From Perilla frutescens (taxonomy: Eukaryota; Streptophyta; Magnoliopsida; Lamiales; Lamiaceae): a stretch of 64,000 bases of DNA. The stretch covers positions 59,032,501 to 59,096,500 of the forward strand of contig BRKX01000004.1 in the NCBI GenBank assembly GCA_026008535.1, in the 5' to 3' direction. Positions 46,914-58,489 of this stretch are shown in pieces (position 1 is the first letter of the stretch; the number at the start of each line of letters is the position of its first letter). The position numbers were made by a program, and so were the translations under genes. The notes beneath the pieces are model-generated. The model worked only from the letters and a program-made list of their open reading frames with translations. It had not been told where the DNA came from and did not search any database.

Positions 46914-49900
46914 ATGATCATGGGAAAACCAACTCTCGCTGTTTCGGCTCTAATATTAGTGCATTTTTTCGCAGTTTTGTGGGCCGGCAATACAGCTTTC
47001 AAGTTATCAACAGATGCAGAAGCTCTTCTTGCCTTCAAATCAAGAATCATTTCAGACCCTTTTGACATACTGGCAAAGAATTGGAGCAGCAGCACTTCCA
47101 TCTGCAGCTGGTTTGGCGTTTCATGCGGCGCCGAACATCGAGTCACGGCCTTACGGCTCTACAATCTGAGTCTTGGAGGCACCGTTGCTCCACATCTGGG
47201 AAACTTGTCGTTTCTCAGATCACTGGACCTGGGCAATAACAGATTGACGGGGCTCCTGCCCCGTGAACTGGCTAAGTTGCGCCACCTAGAAATACTGTAC
47301 CTCGACTTCAACAACTTCACAGGAGATGTAGGCGTATGGCTTGGTGCCTTAACAGAGCTTCAAGTCGTCACTCTCCGAAACAATACCTTTACAGGTGCTG
47401 TACCTAGTCTCTTCAACCTTTCAAAACTGGAGAGATTGGTTATGTCTCATAATTCAATCCATGGGAATATTCCCAAAGAGATTGGTAATCTTTCCAACCT
47501 TGAATTCTGCGACTTCAAGTATAACAAGCTGACCGGATCAATACCGCCTCCCATCTTCAACATCTCGTCGCTGGAAGTTCTTGATCTTACATCAAACAGC
47601 CTATCAGGTCCGATCCCAGTGGACATGTGTGATGATCTTTCCAGGCTACAAATCCTTTTTCTCTCTGTAAATCAACTTTCTGGTTTAATCCCATCAACTT
47701 TATACAAGTGCAGACCTCTGCAGCGTTTATCATTGTCGGTTAATAAACTCAATGGAAGCATACCCAGAGAGATTGGCATGCTGACGATGCTCAAGGACTT
47801 ATACCTAGGGATAAACAACTTTGAAGGTACAAATTCTCATCAGAGTTTTCAATATTATGCTAAAACTAACACCTGCTTGCTTTTGGCTATGCTGCAGGAG
47901 ATATTCCACCAGAGATAGGCAATCTCTCCAGATTAGAGATCTTCCAAATGCAGGAAAGCTCCCTCACGGGGAGGATTCCTTCCTTTATCTTCAACATGTC
48001 TTCTCTCAAACTGATAGACCTTAGCTTCAATAGCCTGTATGGAACCCTTCCACCAAAAATTAATCTCCCTAATCTTGAGCAGATTCTTCTCACTTCCAAT
48101 CGACTTACCGGGGAAAGTTTGTCTAGCCTACTCGACTGCTACAAGGTTTGGAACCTACAAATGTCGGTAAACCAACTCACTGGTGCCATACCTAAAAAGA
48201 TCGGAAACATGAGTCAGCTCAGATTTCTGTATCTAAATGAAAACAAGATGACAGGTAACTCTAGGACTTGCAGCTGCAGTATTAACTTGATATATAATAG
48301 TTTCTTTGTTTTCTGCTATGTTATAATATCTTCAACAACAAACCAATCTTGCACTTTTAGTTAACTAGCCACACTGCTACGAGCTATCTTCCCATTAACT
48401 ATATATATATGTGTGTATGCTTGCTTCAGGTGACATACCATCGGAGCTTGGTAATCTTAACCTTGAGAGGCTTGCACTGTCAAATAATGGCTTCATTGGC
48501 TCCGTCCCTCTTTCAATTTGTAATATGTCCACTATGGTCGAGCTGAATCTTGCAAACAATCAGTTGAGTGGCCAACTGCCAGCAACCATGGGATCTTCAC
48601 TTGTTAATCTTGAATTGTTATATCTAACAAATAACAGCTTTACCGGGTCATTCCCAAGTTACATAAACAATGCTTCTAAACTATCCACCATAGATATAGG
48701 AACAAACACATTTACAGGCCTGGTACCAGATTTTGGTAATCTGAGACACCTCCGGATACTTTTCTTTGGAATGAATAATCTAAGAGGGGAATATCCTAAT
48801 CAGGAACTGAAATTTCTCTCTTCGCTGCAAAATTGCCAATATTTGGAGATGCTGGAATTCTCATTAAACCAACTGAACGGTATCCTTCCGCATTCAGTAG
48901 GGAATTTATCCACCTCCCTTCAGTTTCTGAGAGCATTTGGATGCGGCATTAAGGGCTCTATTCCAGCTGGGCTCGGAAACTTGAGTAGCCTGACAGCAAT
49001 ATATTTAAACAATAACGAGTTAACAGGCTCTCTCCCAACAGAAATAGGGAAACTGGAGAACCTTCAAAGGATATATCTCGAATACAACCGAGTGGAAGGG
49101 CAAATACCGACTCATCTTTGCCAGATAAGTAGATTGGGAGACTTGTACTTGAGTGGTAACATGCTCACTGGAGCAATACCTTCATGCTTGGGCAATATCA
49201 AATCGCTTCGTAGAGTCTTCTTAGATTCTAACAGACTGACTTCTGCAGTGCCAAACTTATGGGACATCACTGATCTTCGAGGTCTAAACTTGTCCAACAA
49301 CATGTTAACTGGACAAATACCGGCAGAGATAAAAAACTTGAAGGTCCTTATAGATCTTGATTTGTCCTGGAATCAGTTTTCAGGAGATATCCCGAGCTCC
49401 ATTGGCGACACAGAGTCCTTAGAGACTCTATCTATTGCTCACAATAGACTTGAAGGAAATATTCCTTGGTCGTTAGGAAATTTACGAGGCTTGGTATCTC
49501 TAAATCTTTCGAATAATAATTTGTCAGGATTGATCCCAAGGTCTCTAGAGGAACTCAGATATCTCATAAATTTTGAAGTGTCCCACAACAGACTGGAAGG
49601 GGAAATTCCAACAGGAGGATGCTTTGCTAACTTTTCAGCTCAATCATTCAGGCAGAATTACGCGCTCTGTGGTGTATATCGGTTGCAAGTGCCTGCATGC
49701 AAAGACCAAACAGTTAGAAGATCAAGCTCAAAACGTGTGTCACTAATCATATATGTCATGGTGCCTGTCGTGTCTGCTATATTTGTAGTGGCTGTTGCTC
49801 TTTGGTTGATACGAAAGCGAGGAGCTAGGGCCAACAGAAGGCATCCTCTTGAGGTGCCAACACTTTCAGCTTGGAGAAGAGTTTCTCATCAAGAACTCCT

Positions 49901-50919
49901 CCAGGCAACAGAGGACTTTGGCCAAGTCAATTTGCTTGGGAACGGAAGCTTTGGTTCAGTATTTAAGGGGACGCTTTCTGATGGCTTAAATGTAGCTGCG
50001 AAGGTTTTCAATATACATATGGAAACTGCGATCAGGAGTTTTGATGTCGAATGTGAAATACTGAGCAATATTCGCCACAGGAATCTGGTTCGAGTCATCA
50101 GCTGTTGCAGCAACATAGATTTTAAAGCACTGGTTCTGGAATATATGCCTAATGGCAGCCTCGAGAAATGGCTATATTCCCACAACTATTGCTTGGATTT
50201 TCTGCAAAGATTGAACATAGCAATTGATGTTGCAGTTGCACTGGAATATCTTCATCATGGCATGATGAATCCTATTGTCCACTGTGATTTAAAGCCTAGT
50301 AACGTTCTGCTTGATGAAGATATGACTGCACATGTTGCTGATTTTGGAATTTCCAAACTCTTTGAAGAAGGAGAGGTTATACGTCAGACCATCACATTGG
50401 CAACAATTGGGTATATGGCACCAGGTGATGATCAATACTGAGTATTTTTTTTAATATATAGGTTTTAACAAATTACTTTTTTATTGACTCCTGATGAATT
50501 CCAAGAATGAAACAGAATATGGATCAGAAGGAAAAGTGTCCACAAATGGGGATGTCTACAGTTATGGCATTTTGTTGCTGGAGATATTTACCAGAAAGAA
50601 GCCGACAGATGATATGTTTAATGAAGAAATGAGCTTACAAGAGTGGGTGAGTGAAGCATTAGAAGAAAATGCAGAAATTGAAGTAGTGGCCCCTGGTTTG
50701 CTACCAAGAGAAGATCAACATTTCTCTGCAAAGGAGCGATGCATCTCATCTATTTTTCAGGTGGCTATGGGATGTCTTACATTCTCACCAGGTGAGAGAA
50801 GTAACATGATAGAGATGGTGGTTTCTGTCCAAAATATTAGAGACCAATTTTTAGCAACTACCACAACGCAACGTCAGGAGGCACGAAGAACTAGAATGCA
50901 TCAAGAAATTAATCAGTAG
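46914..50919 (+). CDS. LRR receptor-like kinase, LRR-XII (EFR/FLS2)-like, four exons
   Basis: Predicted plasma-membrane receptor with extracellular leucine-rich repeats and a cytoplasmic Ser/Thr kinase. Exons 46914-47826, 47898-48254, 48430-50424 and 50516-50919 join to 3,669 nt (1,222 residues). All introns are GT-AG and all are phase 1. A signal peptide (~1-30) precedes an LRRNT with CSWFGVSC; more than 20 LxxLxLxxNxLxGxIP repeats run to about residue 830; the membrane segment is near 860-882. The kinase has the GNGSFGSV loop (~925), AAK lysine (~947), HCDLKPSN (~1040) and DFG (~1060). HCD in place of HRD makes it non-RD, a feature of LRR-XII pattern receptors such as FLS2, EFR and Xa21. 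No stop or frameshift is seen. The ligand is unknown. It is the only apparently intact host gene here. Confidence 0.92.
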
Positions 50920-52139
50920 ACCTAATTACCAGAATTATTGATGTTATAGTTTTATCAAGAAACTTTTACCAGAATTACCTGTGCTGTATGTATGAATTAC
51001 AAGCCATGCCATAGTGTGTCATATAATTCTCAGTTCAAAAACCTCTATATGCTCAAACTGCCTAAGATCTAAAGAAACTATAATGCAGAATAGAATTAAT
51101 ACTATCAATTATCCTCATCAACTTAACACTAAAGTCAAGTGGACCGAGGTTTGATCCCACGTCTAATTTCCCGGTATTCAAAAGGTCATAGTTGCATAAA
51201 CTCTACTTACAAATTAAATGGTCAAATGGCCAAGAACTAACGATTGATCTGTGATTCATGCCTGTCACTCTAATTCTCTATAGATATCATCTTTTTAAAA
51301 TTTTCATTTTCAAGATTGGTGATGAATAGCAGCACCCTTTTTCTTCTATGTTTGAAATGAACTACACATACATAAAAATGTCTCGTGAGCCACATGTATG
51401 CAACTCTATCAACTCATGAAACATAACAATTTCATCAGAAGATTAAAGAGAAAAACAACAAACACCCACATGAAACGTGAGCACAAGAAACAGAAATTGA
51501 ACAGCAAAACTCGGATGAATCATGATAAGCTTATTAATGACTTTTTTTAAGAACAATAAATTCTGCAATCAGAAACAAATATGCGGCGCAGAATATTTCA
51601 GCAGTGATGATTATCAAGAATGAAGAGAGAAAATGTTGAATTTACCTTGAACGTCGAGCTCCTTCACGTAAATACAGATTAAATCAGAGTTCATTGGTTT
51701 AACCACCATCATTGATTTTTGATTCTTGAATGTGAATTGGGGTTTTCTTTGACAAAATATGATTTATATTTTAATCGCAAAAATGCACCTTTTTCGCACT
51801 TCAATAAAGACACCGCTATATTATTATTACTAGTCTTGTCACTCTTGTGCCCCCATGCACGCTAATTAAAGACAGTTCATGTTATAAGTTTATATAATAA
51901 ATAAATAAGTAAATTAAAACATTATAAAATATTACGGGGGTAATTCTGATTTTGAAATTTTATAATCAGAATAAATAATTTTATCTCACACATTTGTCAA
52001 TAAATAAATAAATAAAGAACTTTGTATGTTTTCTAGAAGGATAATGGTGTAACCATGAATAGATATAATATAAACCGTGTATATTATGAATAGGTACTAT
52101 GCAAAATCAAACATAAAAAATGAGGCACGTATATATATA
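50920..52139. other. 3' flank of the receptor kinase and AT-rich spacer
   Basis: It presumably contains the 3' untranslated region and poly(A) site, but I cannot fix them. The only coding hint is on the - strand at 51646-51712 (listed separately). I see no transposon ends. Confidence 0.4.
51646..51712 (-). other. Possible orphan first coding exon
   Basis: On the - strand an ATG at 51712 opens 22 codons (MMVVKPMNSDLICIYVKELD) and then meets CAAG|GTAAAT, a good plant splice-donor context. I find no matching downstream exon within the next kilobase and do not recognise the peptide. It may be a gene remnant or chance. Confidence 0.2.
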
Positions 52140-52604
52140 CTCCTTCCGTCCCCATTATATAATCTCTTTTCTACTCGCGCGTAGATTAAAAATATTTATG
52201 AAAATAAGAAACAAAAGCTAAACTTCCAACTATAACCTTATTTAATGAAAATTAATAAAACTTAAATTTTAGCTCAACTTTAATGCATTAATATTTTGAA
52301 ACAAAGAAAATATACAATTAATGAAATGCAAATACAATGAATGTCAATAGAATTGATCAAATTCAAGTACATGCAAATTAATTAAGTTGGTCAATTTTAA
52401 TTAGTGTTTCTCATTTTTTGAAAAAATAACATTTAAGATTTATAATTTTCACAAACTTAAATGTTTAATTTTTTTAATTTCCAAAACCTAATAAGGGTAT
52501 AATTATAAATTCCTATTAAAAATAACACTACTTATAGTAATGAGACTATATAATCGGGACACCTCAAAATAAAAATGTGGACTATATAATCGGGACGAAG
52601 GGAG
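52140..52604. mobile_element. Stowaway-like MITE (465 bp)
   Basis: The left end CTCCTTCCGTCCCCATTATA and inverted right end CTCCCTTCGTCCCGATTATA match, with TA on both sides (52138-52139, 52605-52606). The CTCCCTCCGTCCC-type terminus is characteristic of plant Stowaway (Tc1/mariner-derived) MITEs. The interior is AT-rich and non-coding. Confidence 0.88.
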
Positions 52605-52841
52605 TATATATATAGAGAACTAATTTGAAATGAAAACAAATATTCAAATATAACAATAGTACAGGAGATTTAATATTGACAGTCAAAATTAAAGCTTTTA
52701 ATTAATTTTTCCTATACGGAGATCAACACTAAAAACAATAATGAAAAAAGGGCATCTGCTCGTCGTCTTTTCGAAAATCAAACCGAAAAGGAGAAATAAA
52801 GACAACCCACGGTTGTTTTTTGCTAGCACGAGCATTTAATA

Positions 52842-53157
52842 TTATTTCCGTTTCAAAATATTTGTTGTTTTGTTTTTTTATCTGGAATTAAAAATTAATT
52901 TCCTGGACAAATATACTAATCCCTTATGTATGCCATAAAATCTAATTCATCTATATTTTCCTAAAAAATAACAATATTTTCTCTCTCCATATATTTTTCT
53001 CTCTTCATATATTATAGGTAAGTTAGAATCAAAAAATCTTGTAGGATTTGAGAGGGTTAAAATTGGGAGAGAGCATTTTAAATTATATAAAACAACAAAC
53101 ATTTTGAAACTAGAAAAAAAAAAACCTTAAACAACAAACATTTTGAAACGGAGGTAG
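52842..53157. mobile_element. Second Stowaway-like MITE (316 bp)
   Basis: The left end TTATTTCCGTTTCAAAATAT and inverted right end CTACCTCCGTTTCAAAATGT match, with TA duplications at 52840-52841 and 53158-53159. The right terminus has an inner second copy (AACAACAAACATTTTGAAAC) about 40 bp further in. Confidence 0.8.
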
Positions 53158-53217
53158 TATATTATAGTACTGAATAAATTTAAGATATTCTTTTAACTTT
53201 TAGTAATAATATATATA

Positions 53218-54356
53218 GGGCCCGTTTGGTTTGGCTGATAGGATAAATAAAATTTGATTGATAGAGTAGGATTGCACTGTTCATGAATTAATAATCTTAT
53301 GTTTGGATTGCTTAATTGCGATTTTCATAATTTATGATTAATTATCAATATTATGTTTGGATTGAATGATTGTGATTAAAATGTGTCAACATACCTAAAT
53401 TGCCCTCACATATTTTTAAAATAATTTTTAATAATTTTAATGAAATTTTAGTTATTTTTTAATAAAATTAATTATGAAATCAATTTGAATAAATTTACCC
53501 TAATAACAATATTTTAATCAATAATTTAAAAGGTTATATTTATTTTTATTAAAATTATAAAATTGTAATTATTAAAATCGTAAAGTGTTTATTTATAATT
53601 TTAATATAATTTTGGTTATATTTTTAAACAAATCATTGTAAAATCAACCCCAAATGATATTGCAAAAGTATGAATCCAAAAAGACCAGAAACAACATTTT
53701 TCTCAGCCTGTGACAGCTGCCATCACCGTCCTCGGTTCCGGTTGTTGTTTTCCTTCAAGCTACATATTGTATCGAAGGAATTTTCTTAGGAAATCTTTCT
53801 ACGATTTCAATTTTAATTTTAAGAGAGGTTGAGTTGTCGATTTTGCGAAATAAATTTTGATAATTCTAGTTATAAAAATTGATCGCCACCGCCGTGGTTG
53901 TTTTCCGTCGCCACCTTCGCGTTCATGATAGAGGGAATTTCTGAGCATGTGTTTTTGTGCTGAGTTTTGACAAGATTGTGTATACTTTCTTCGTTGGTAA
54001 AAAATTATGTATGTGGCAGATCTGTGTGTTCGCATTAATTGTGTAGAGTTTCTGATTACCGATAATATAGAACCGCCGAACATGGGTTGGTGTTGGGTGG
54101 CAGATGGTGGTGTGGTGGTGTAGAAGTTGGTGCTGTGTAGAAGGCAACGAATTTCAATTTTCAGATTTATCATCTGGTAGGAAGAGAAAAGTGAAAAAAA
54201 GAAGAATGAAGAAGGGGTACTACTGTCATTTCTCATTTTGGGCTGGATGGATTGATTAACAATCTGACCTAGGATGGGTAGATTAACAATCAATTGAACG
54301 TGGGATTGCTGTCGGGCTTAACATTAATCCCGGGCTGAAATCTGAAGAACCAAACG
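53218..54356. mobile_element. PIF/Harbinger-like non-autonomous element, right end cut
   Basis: The left end GGGCCCGTTTGGTTTGGCTG is typical of Tourist/Harbinger-type plant elements. The right end shows GGGCTGAAATCTGAAGAACCAAACG, the expected inverted terminus, but the last GGCCC is missing because the chromovirus LTR starts there. Inner ACAATCTGACC / GATTAACAATCAATT words recur near the right end. A 164-codon frame on the - strand (53799-54293) has no recognisable motif and I do not call it a gene. Confidence 0.65.
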
Positions 54357-54359
54357 TCG

Positions 54360-54775
54360 TGTCACGGGGCGCGTGTAGTGCTAAGGTTAGTAGCACACCG
54401 TACGGCTAGTAGTCCGTCCTAGACTATGTCCACCTCACTATCAAAATCTTTACTCGCAAATTTTGATGCACGATGACGACGCAATTCACACCCTCCGGTG
54501 CTTTTAGTGATCCCGGTAGAGTAAGCAACACACAATCACAATTGATTGCAAAGAACTCTTCATTAATGCAATTTGAACGTACATTATAGCTTGAAAGCAA
54601 TTACAGCACGCGTTGGTTGGAGAGAGCTCGCTCCTTGCAACGCTCACTAGTCAGACAAAAGTTCGCTCTTACCCTTATAATAGGCTTAAGAAAAAAAAAA
54701 GGCTAGCAATAGCACTAGATACTACAAAGATAGAAAATGACAAAAAGGGCCATGCAAGGCCGTGATTACAAATAT
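54360..54775 (-). repeat. Chromovirus 3' LTR (right border approximate)
   Basis: On the + strand it begins TGTCACGGGGCG, the end of a minus-strand LTR (...GTGACA). It stands directly behind the chromodomain frame of the element to its right. The other border is set near GTGATTACA at about 54767-54775 by judgement. The second LTR is not in the window. Confidence 0.55.
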
Positions 54776-54794
54776 GTAGATTACAAAGAAATGA

Positions 54795-56852
54795 CTAGCA
54801 CTTGAGGCAACGATGGAGCTTCGGGCGGGGCGTTTGGCGGAGGTCCGCCCTGACGATAAGGTTGTGCTGGTGCTGGCGGGCCAGGCGGGTGCCGGTGGCC
54901 CGAGGTGCTGGAGCGCCAGTCATGGGAGCCCGACGGGCCTCGGCAGCAAATGACCCGTTGTTGCCTATCCCAAGGATCGGGATAAAGGAATGGACTTGTC
55001 CCAATGAATCTTGGGAGAGGGGATAGGATGAGGGTAGCATCCCGTGACAGCTCTTCTCTTCTTGAGTTGACGACATCTTTGGCGCCATGGTCGTTAGATA
55101 GGCATCGATCAGCGGTTGGCACGCCTTGAGGGTCATCGCTCTCTTCCACGTGTTTTCCTCCTTTGGACAGCCCTCCCACTTCATCAGGTACTCTTTATCG
55201 AGCTACTTCTTTTTTCTTGCATTTCGATGGTAGAGGATGGCTTTCGCGATCCGCTTCCCTATATTATTGGCCAGACGGAGCTGGGGGCGGTCGGTCATGT
55301 TGCGTGTAGCGTCCACTTTATCTGTCTGGAATGACTTCAGTTGGCAGACCTGGATGACATTGTGGATCCACCACCATGGGAGAACTTTACTCAGTATGGC
55401 ACTTTCCCAATGCGTTGCAAAATGGTTAGTGGTCTGATATATTTTGGCATCAAGTGATCATCCTGCCATCGGGATGTTTTTGACAATCATTGGTCCGGGA
55501 CCTTAACCATGATTTGATCTCCCACTCAATATTTGATGAAGCGACGTTTCAGATCTGCATATTTCTTCATGTGCTTCTGTGCTTTCTCCAGATAGCTTCG
55601 GGCGAGGTCAAGGTTCTGCTTCCATTTCAGAGAGAACTCTGCGCCGGTGAAGCTCTAGCACCTTGTGGGGCGTCAATCGAGTGTGGGAGGAGCGGTTGCT
55701 GCTCGGTACATATCTCAAAAGGTGTACTGTTGGTGGTAGAGAACTTTTGAGCATTGAAGCATAGCTGGGTAGCATCCAGAAGCTTCACACAGTCCTTCTG
55801 ATTAGTGCTGACAAAGTGCCGAAGATATTCCTCCAGCATTGAATTGAAGCGCTCTGTCTACCCGTCAGATTGTGGATGAAAGCTTGAGCTTATATTCAAC
55901 TTGGATCCGAGTAGTTTGAACAGCTCGGTCCAAAAACTACCAGTGAAATGGGAGTCCCGATCACTAACAATATTCCGCAGCAGTCCCCAAAACTTGACAA
56001 TGTGTTTGAAAAAGAGTTAAGCCATCTCTTTCGCTATGGTTTTTTGGGGACTGGTACAAAAGTTGCGTACTTCGAGAACCGATCTATCACCACTACAATT
56101 GCATCCAGGTTTCCAACCTTAGGTAAACCGGTAATGAAGTTTATTGAGACACTCTTCCATGGTCGTGAGGGTATGGGGAGTGGCTCTAGCAGTCCTGCTT
56201 TTTTCTGTCGGTCCGCCTTATCTTGCTGGCACACCAAGCAAGTGCAGACAAATGTCTCAATCTTATCCCGCATTTGTGGTCAGAAATAAGTCTTCTGTAC
56301 GAGGGCCACAGTGCGCTCTTTGCCTGGGTGTCCCATCCAGAGAGTGTCATGACACTCCGCAATGATTGATCTATGCAATTCATTGCCTTTTGGGATATAG
56401 AGGTGGTTTTCCTTCGTCTTCAAAAGTCCCTCTTCGAGCCAAAAGTTCCAGGTCTTCTTTTGCTCGACTAGGTTGAGTAGGCCCTGTGCAGTATGATCAT
56501 CCTTGGTGAGCTCGCGAATCTAGTCCTTCAAGTTGGTGGTTACTTTGCTCGCGACAAGGGCTGCTACCACTTGGGGGTCCTCCAAATCTGCCCTACGGTT
56601 TAGGGCGTTGGTAACATGGTTGCTAGAGCCTGCCCGGTACTCCAATGAGAAATTAAATTCCGCAAGTAATTTTTGCCATCTTGCTTGCTTCGCAGTCAGC
56701 TACGATTTGGTCAAGAAGTAACTCACCCTCGTGTTGTCCATCTTGACCACAAAAGGGAAGCCCGGTAAGTAGTGTCGCCATTGCCTCAAACAATGAACAA
56801 TGGCCAACAACTCTTTCTTGTTGACAAACGGGATTTTCGCCCATTTTTCCAA
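54795..56852 (-). pseudogene. Chromovirus RNase H-integrase-chromodomain, broken
   Basis: Reading 5' to 3' on the - strand: an RNase H end (KKELLAIVHCLRQWRHYL ... KQARWQ, from about 56850), the integrase zinc module (H...H then CTCLVCQQ near 56240), and the integrase core with SDRDSHF and a TERFN block near 55850-55990. A chromodomain end follows (KWEGCPKEENTWK, 55184 leftwards), which in chromoviruses is thought to guide insertion to particular chromatin. Stops occur in RNase H (two), after the zinc module and before TERFN, and frames change between 55630 and 55200. Confidence 0.82.
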
Positions 56853-56862
56853 ACATAACCCG

Positions 56863-58346
56863 TGTGTTTTAGATTTTTTTCCTTTATTTCGCTGTTTTAA
56901 TGTTGTTTTCCGTCTAGTTGTGTAATATGTGAATTTTAACGCAGTTGTGTATGTTCAGGGCAACTCGAGCGGGTCGGGACTCCAAGACACGAAGCTGGCG
57001 CGACCTAAGTACAGAAGAGGCGCGAGTGCGCGTCCATGCAGAGACCCCGAAAGCGAGCAGCCAGGCGCGGCCCGACTCAGACGAGCCAGGCATGACCAGC
57101 TCGGTCGCGCCATCTAGCGTAACCCGAGCACAGCCCGGTGTAGGCACAGTGAAGGCGCGACCTCGCGTCCAATCAGAGGGGTTGAAAGTGTGTTTCCGGG
57201 CGCGGCCTGACTCAGAGGGACCCAGTGCGACCAGCTCAGTCGCACCACTCTAAGCGCGGCCCGATCGCGAGTCAAGAGGCGCGACCGAGACCGAGTCGCG
57301 CCCCCCTGTTCCGTCCCGATTTTGTAATTTTTGTTCCATTTTCATTTTATTTTTAATAGGCGAGAATTGTGTAGTATAAATACCAAACTTGATTTGAAAA
57401 TTAGCGTATCATTCAATATCTAGCCCCCAAAAATAGAAGTGTAATTTGAGAGAAAATTTTGTAGTGAGTTCTTGAAGTTTTTGAAGAAATTTGGAAGAAG
57501 GCAATTTGAAGTTTGAAGATTATTGATCACATTTTCGGGTTTACTCTTATCTATGCTTATGCTATTTCTTTCTCTCGTTTATTTTTATTTTTCTTTTGTT
57601 TCAAGCATGATTAGCTAAATCTTTTCCATCCTAGGGTAATGTGATTTAGCATTTGATATTAGATTTTTGGGTGAAAAAGCATGTTATGATCTCTCTTCTT
57701 ATTCTCGTGAATCAATGTTATGTTTGCATGTAGCTAGGGCTGGCCGCCTTAAGTTAGATTTGTGGTAAATATGCTTTGAGAAGAGCTATTTAGCATGTGA
57801 AATTGATTTATGAGTCCAATTTGGTATTAAATGAGAATTCCATGCCTAGTTGGTTTTGGGTGATTAATTGTGCCTAATTTGAGAAAATTGGAATTTAATC
57901 CTAGAGATAGGAAAATTCTCGTTTTGTTCAATTAAATCTTAAAAGCTTGAGAGAGTCTATGATTATTTTTGTATTAATCATGAGTGGTGCTAATATGAAT
58001 TTTAATCTCGAAATCCGATATCCGTGTTGATGAGCATTGTCCTAGGGCCCTTTCTCTATTTGTTACCCTCGTTTATCGCATTTGTGATTGTATTGTCCTT
58101 ATTTTAGTTATTTCAAGGAATTGTTTAATTTCTTGTCTAGAGTAAAAACGACAACAAATCCATGTTTTTGTATTGCTTGATTTGTAAAATGGTATGAATG
58201 TGATGCCTGCATGTTTTGAGTCATCTTAACTCCCCGTGAATTCGACCTCGTTTCGCCCTATATTGTATTCGCTTGTACACTTGCAAGTCGATAGTTTGAA
58301 TCGAGTTTTAAAACTTTAAGTAGAGAAATATCATTCGTATAAAGTT
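56863..58346 (+). repeat. Athila-type 5' LTR (borders approximate)
   Basis: I place the start at TGTGTTTTAG, where chromovirus sequence stops, and the end just before the primer site, about 1.48 kb. A very GC-rich block (about 56940-57310) full of GCGCGACC and GGCCCGACTC words sits in the upstream part, ahead of a TATA box. The partner LTR is not visible, so exact ends cannot be checked. Confidence 0.65.
57375..57382 (+). promoter_or_regulatory. TATA box of the Athila-type LTR
   Basis: TATAAATA stands 60-70 bp downstream of the GC-rich block and upstream of a CT-poor leader, a normal place for the LTR promoter core. Confidence 0.55.
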
Positions 58347-58348
58347 TT

Positions 58349-58367
58349 TAGCGCCGTTGCCGGGGAG
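58349..58367 (+). promoter_or_regulatory. Athila-type primer-binding site (tRNA-Asp)
   Basis: TAGCGCCGTTGCCGGGGAG closely matches the TGGCGCCGTTGCCGGGGA site, complementary to tRNA-Asp, that Athila and Tat elements use. The second G has become A. Confidence 0.85.
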
Positions 58368-58489
58368 TTTAGTTTTAATTCAAGTTTTTATGCAGTATCG
58401 ACATAAGTGCTATTTGCTAGATCAAGCATTTTTTTTTATTTTGATTTCTTTAAATAGCAAACTCACTTGTAGTTGTTCATAGGTGGTGT

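Larger units (their letters stand above)
54360..56862 (-). mobile_element. Chromovirus (Gypsy) fragment: 3' part only
   Basis: The - strand encodes part of RNase H, integrase and a chromodomain followed by an LTR. RT, protease, gag and the 5' LTR are missing from the window; the element is cut at 56862 by the Athila-type LTR. It may continue beyond that element outside the window. Confidence 0.8.

Noticed and set aside
53799..54293. A 164-codon minus-strand frame next to the receptor gene's 3' flank.
   Set aside because: It lies inside a Harbinger-like non-autonomous element and has low-complexity composition, no domain and no splice or promoter context.
54802..57253. Several + strand frames in the chromovirus and in the GC-rich Athila LTR block, including a 102-codon Arg/Ala-rich frame.
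   Set aside because: They are antisense to chromovirus integrase, or result from CpG-rich repeats that rarely contain stop codons.
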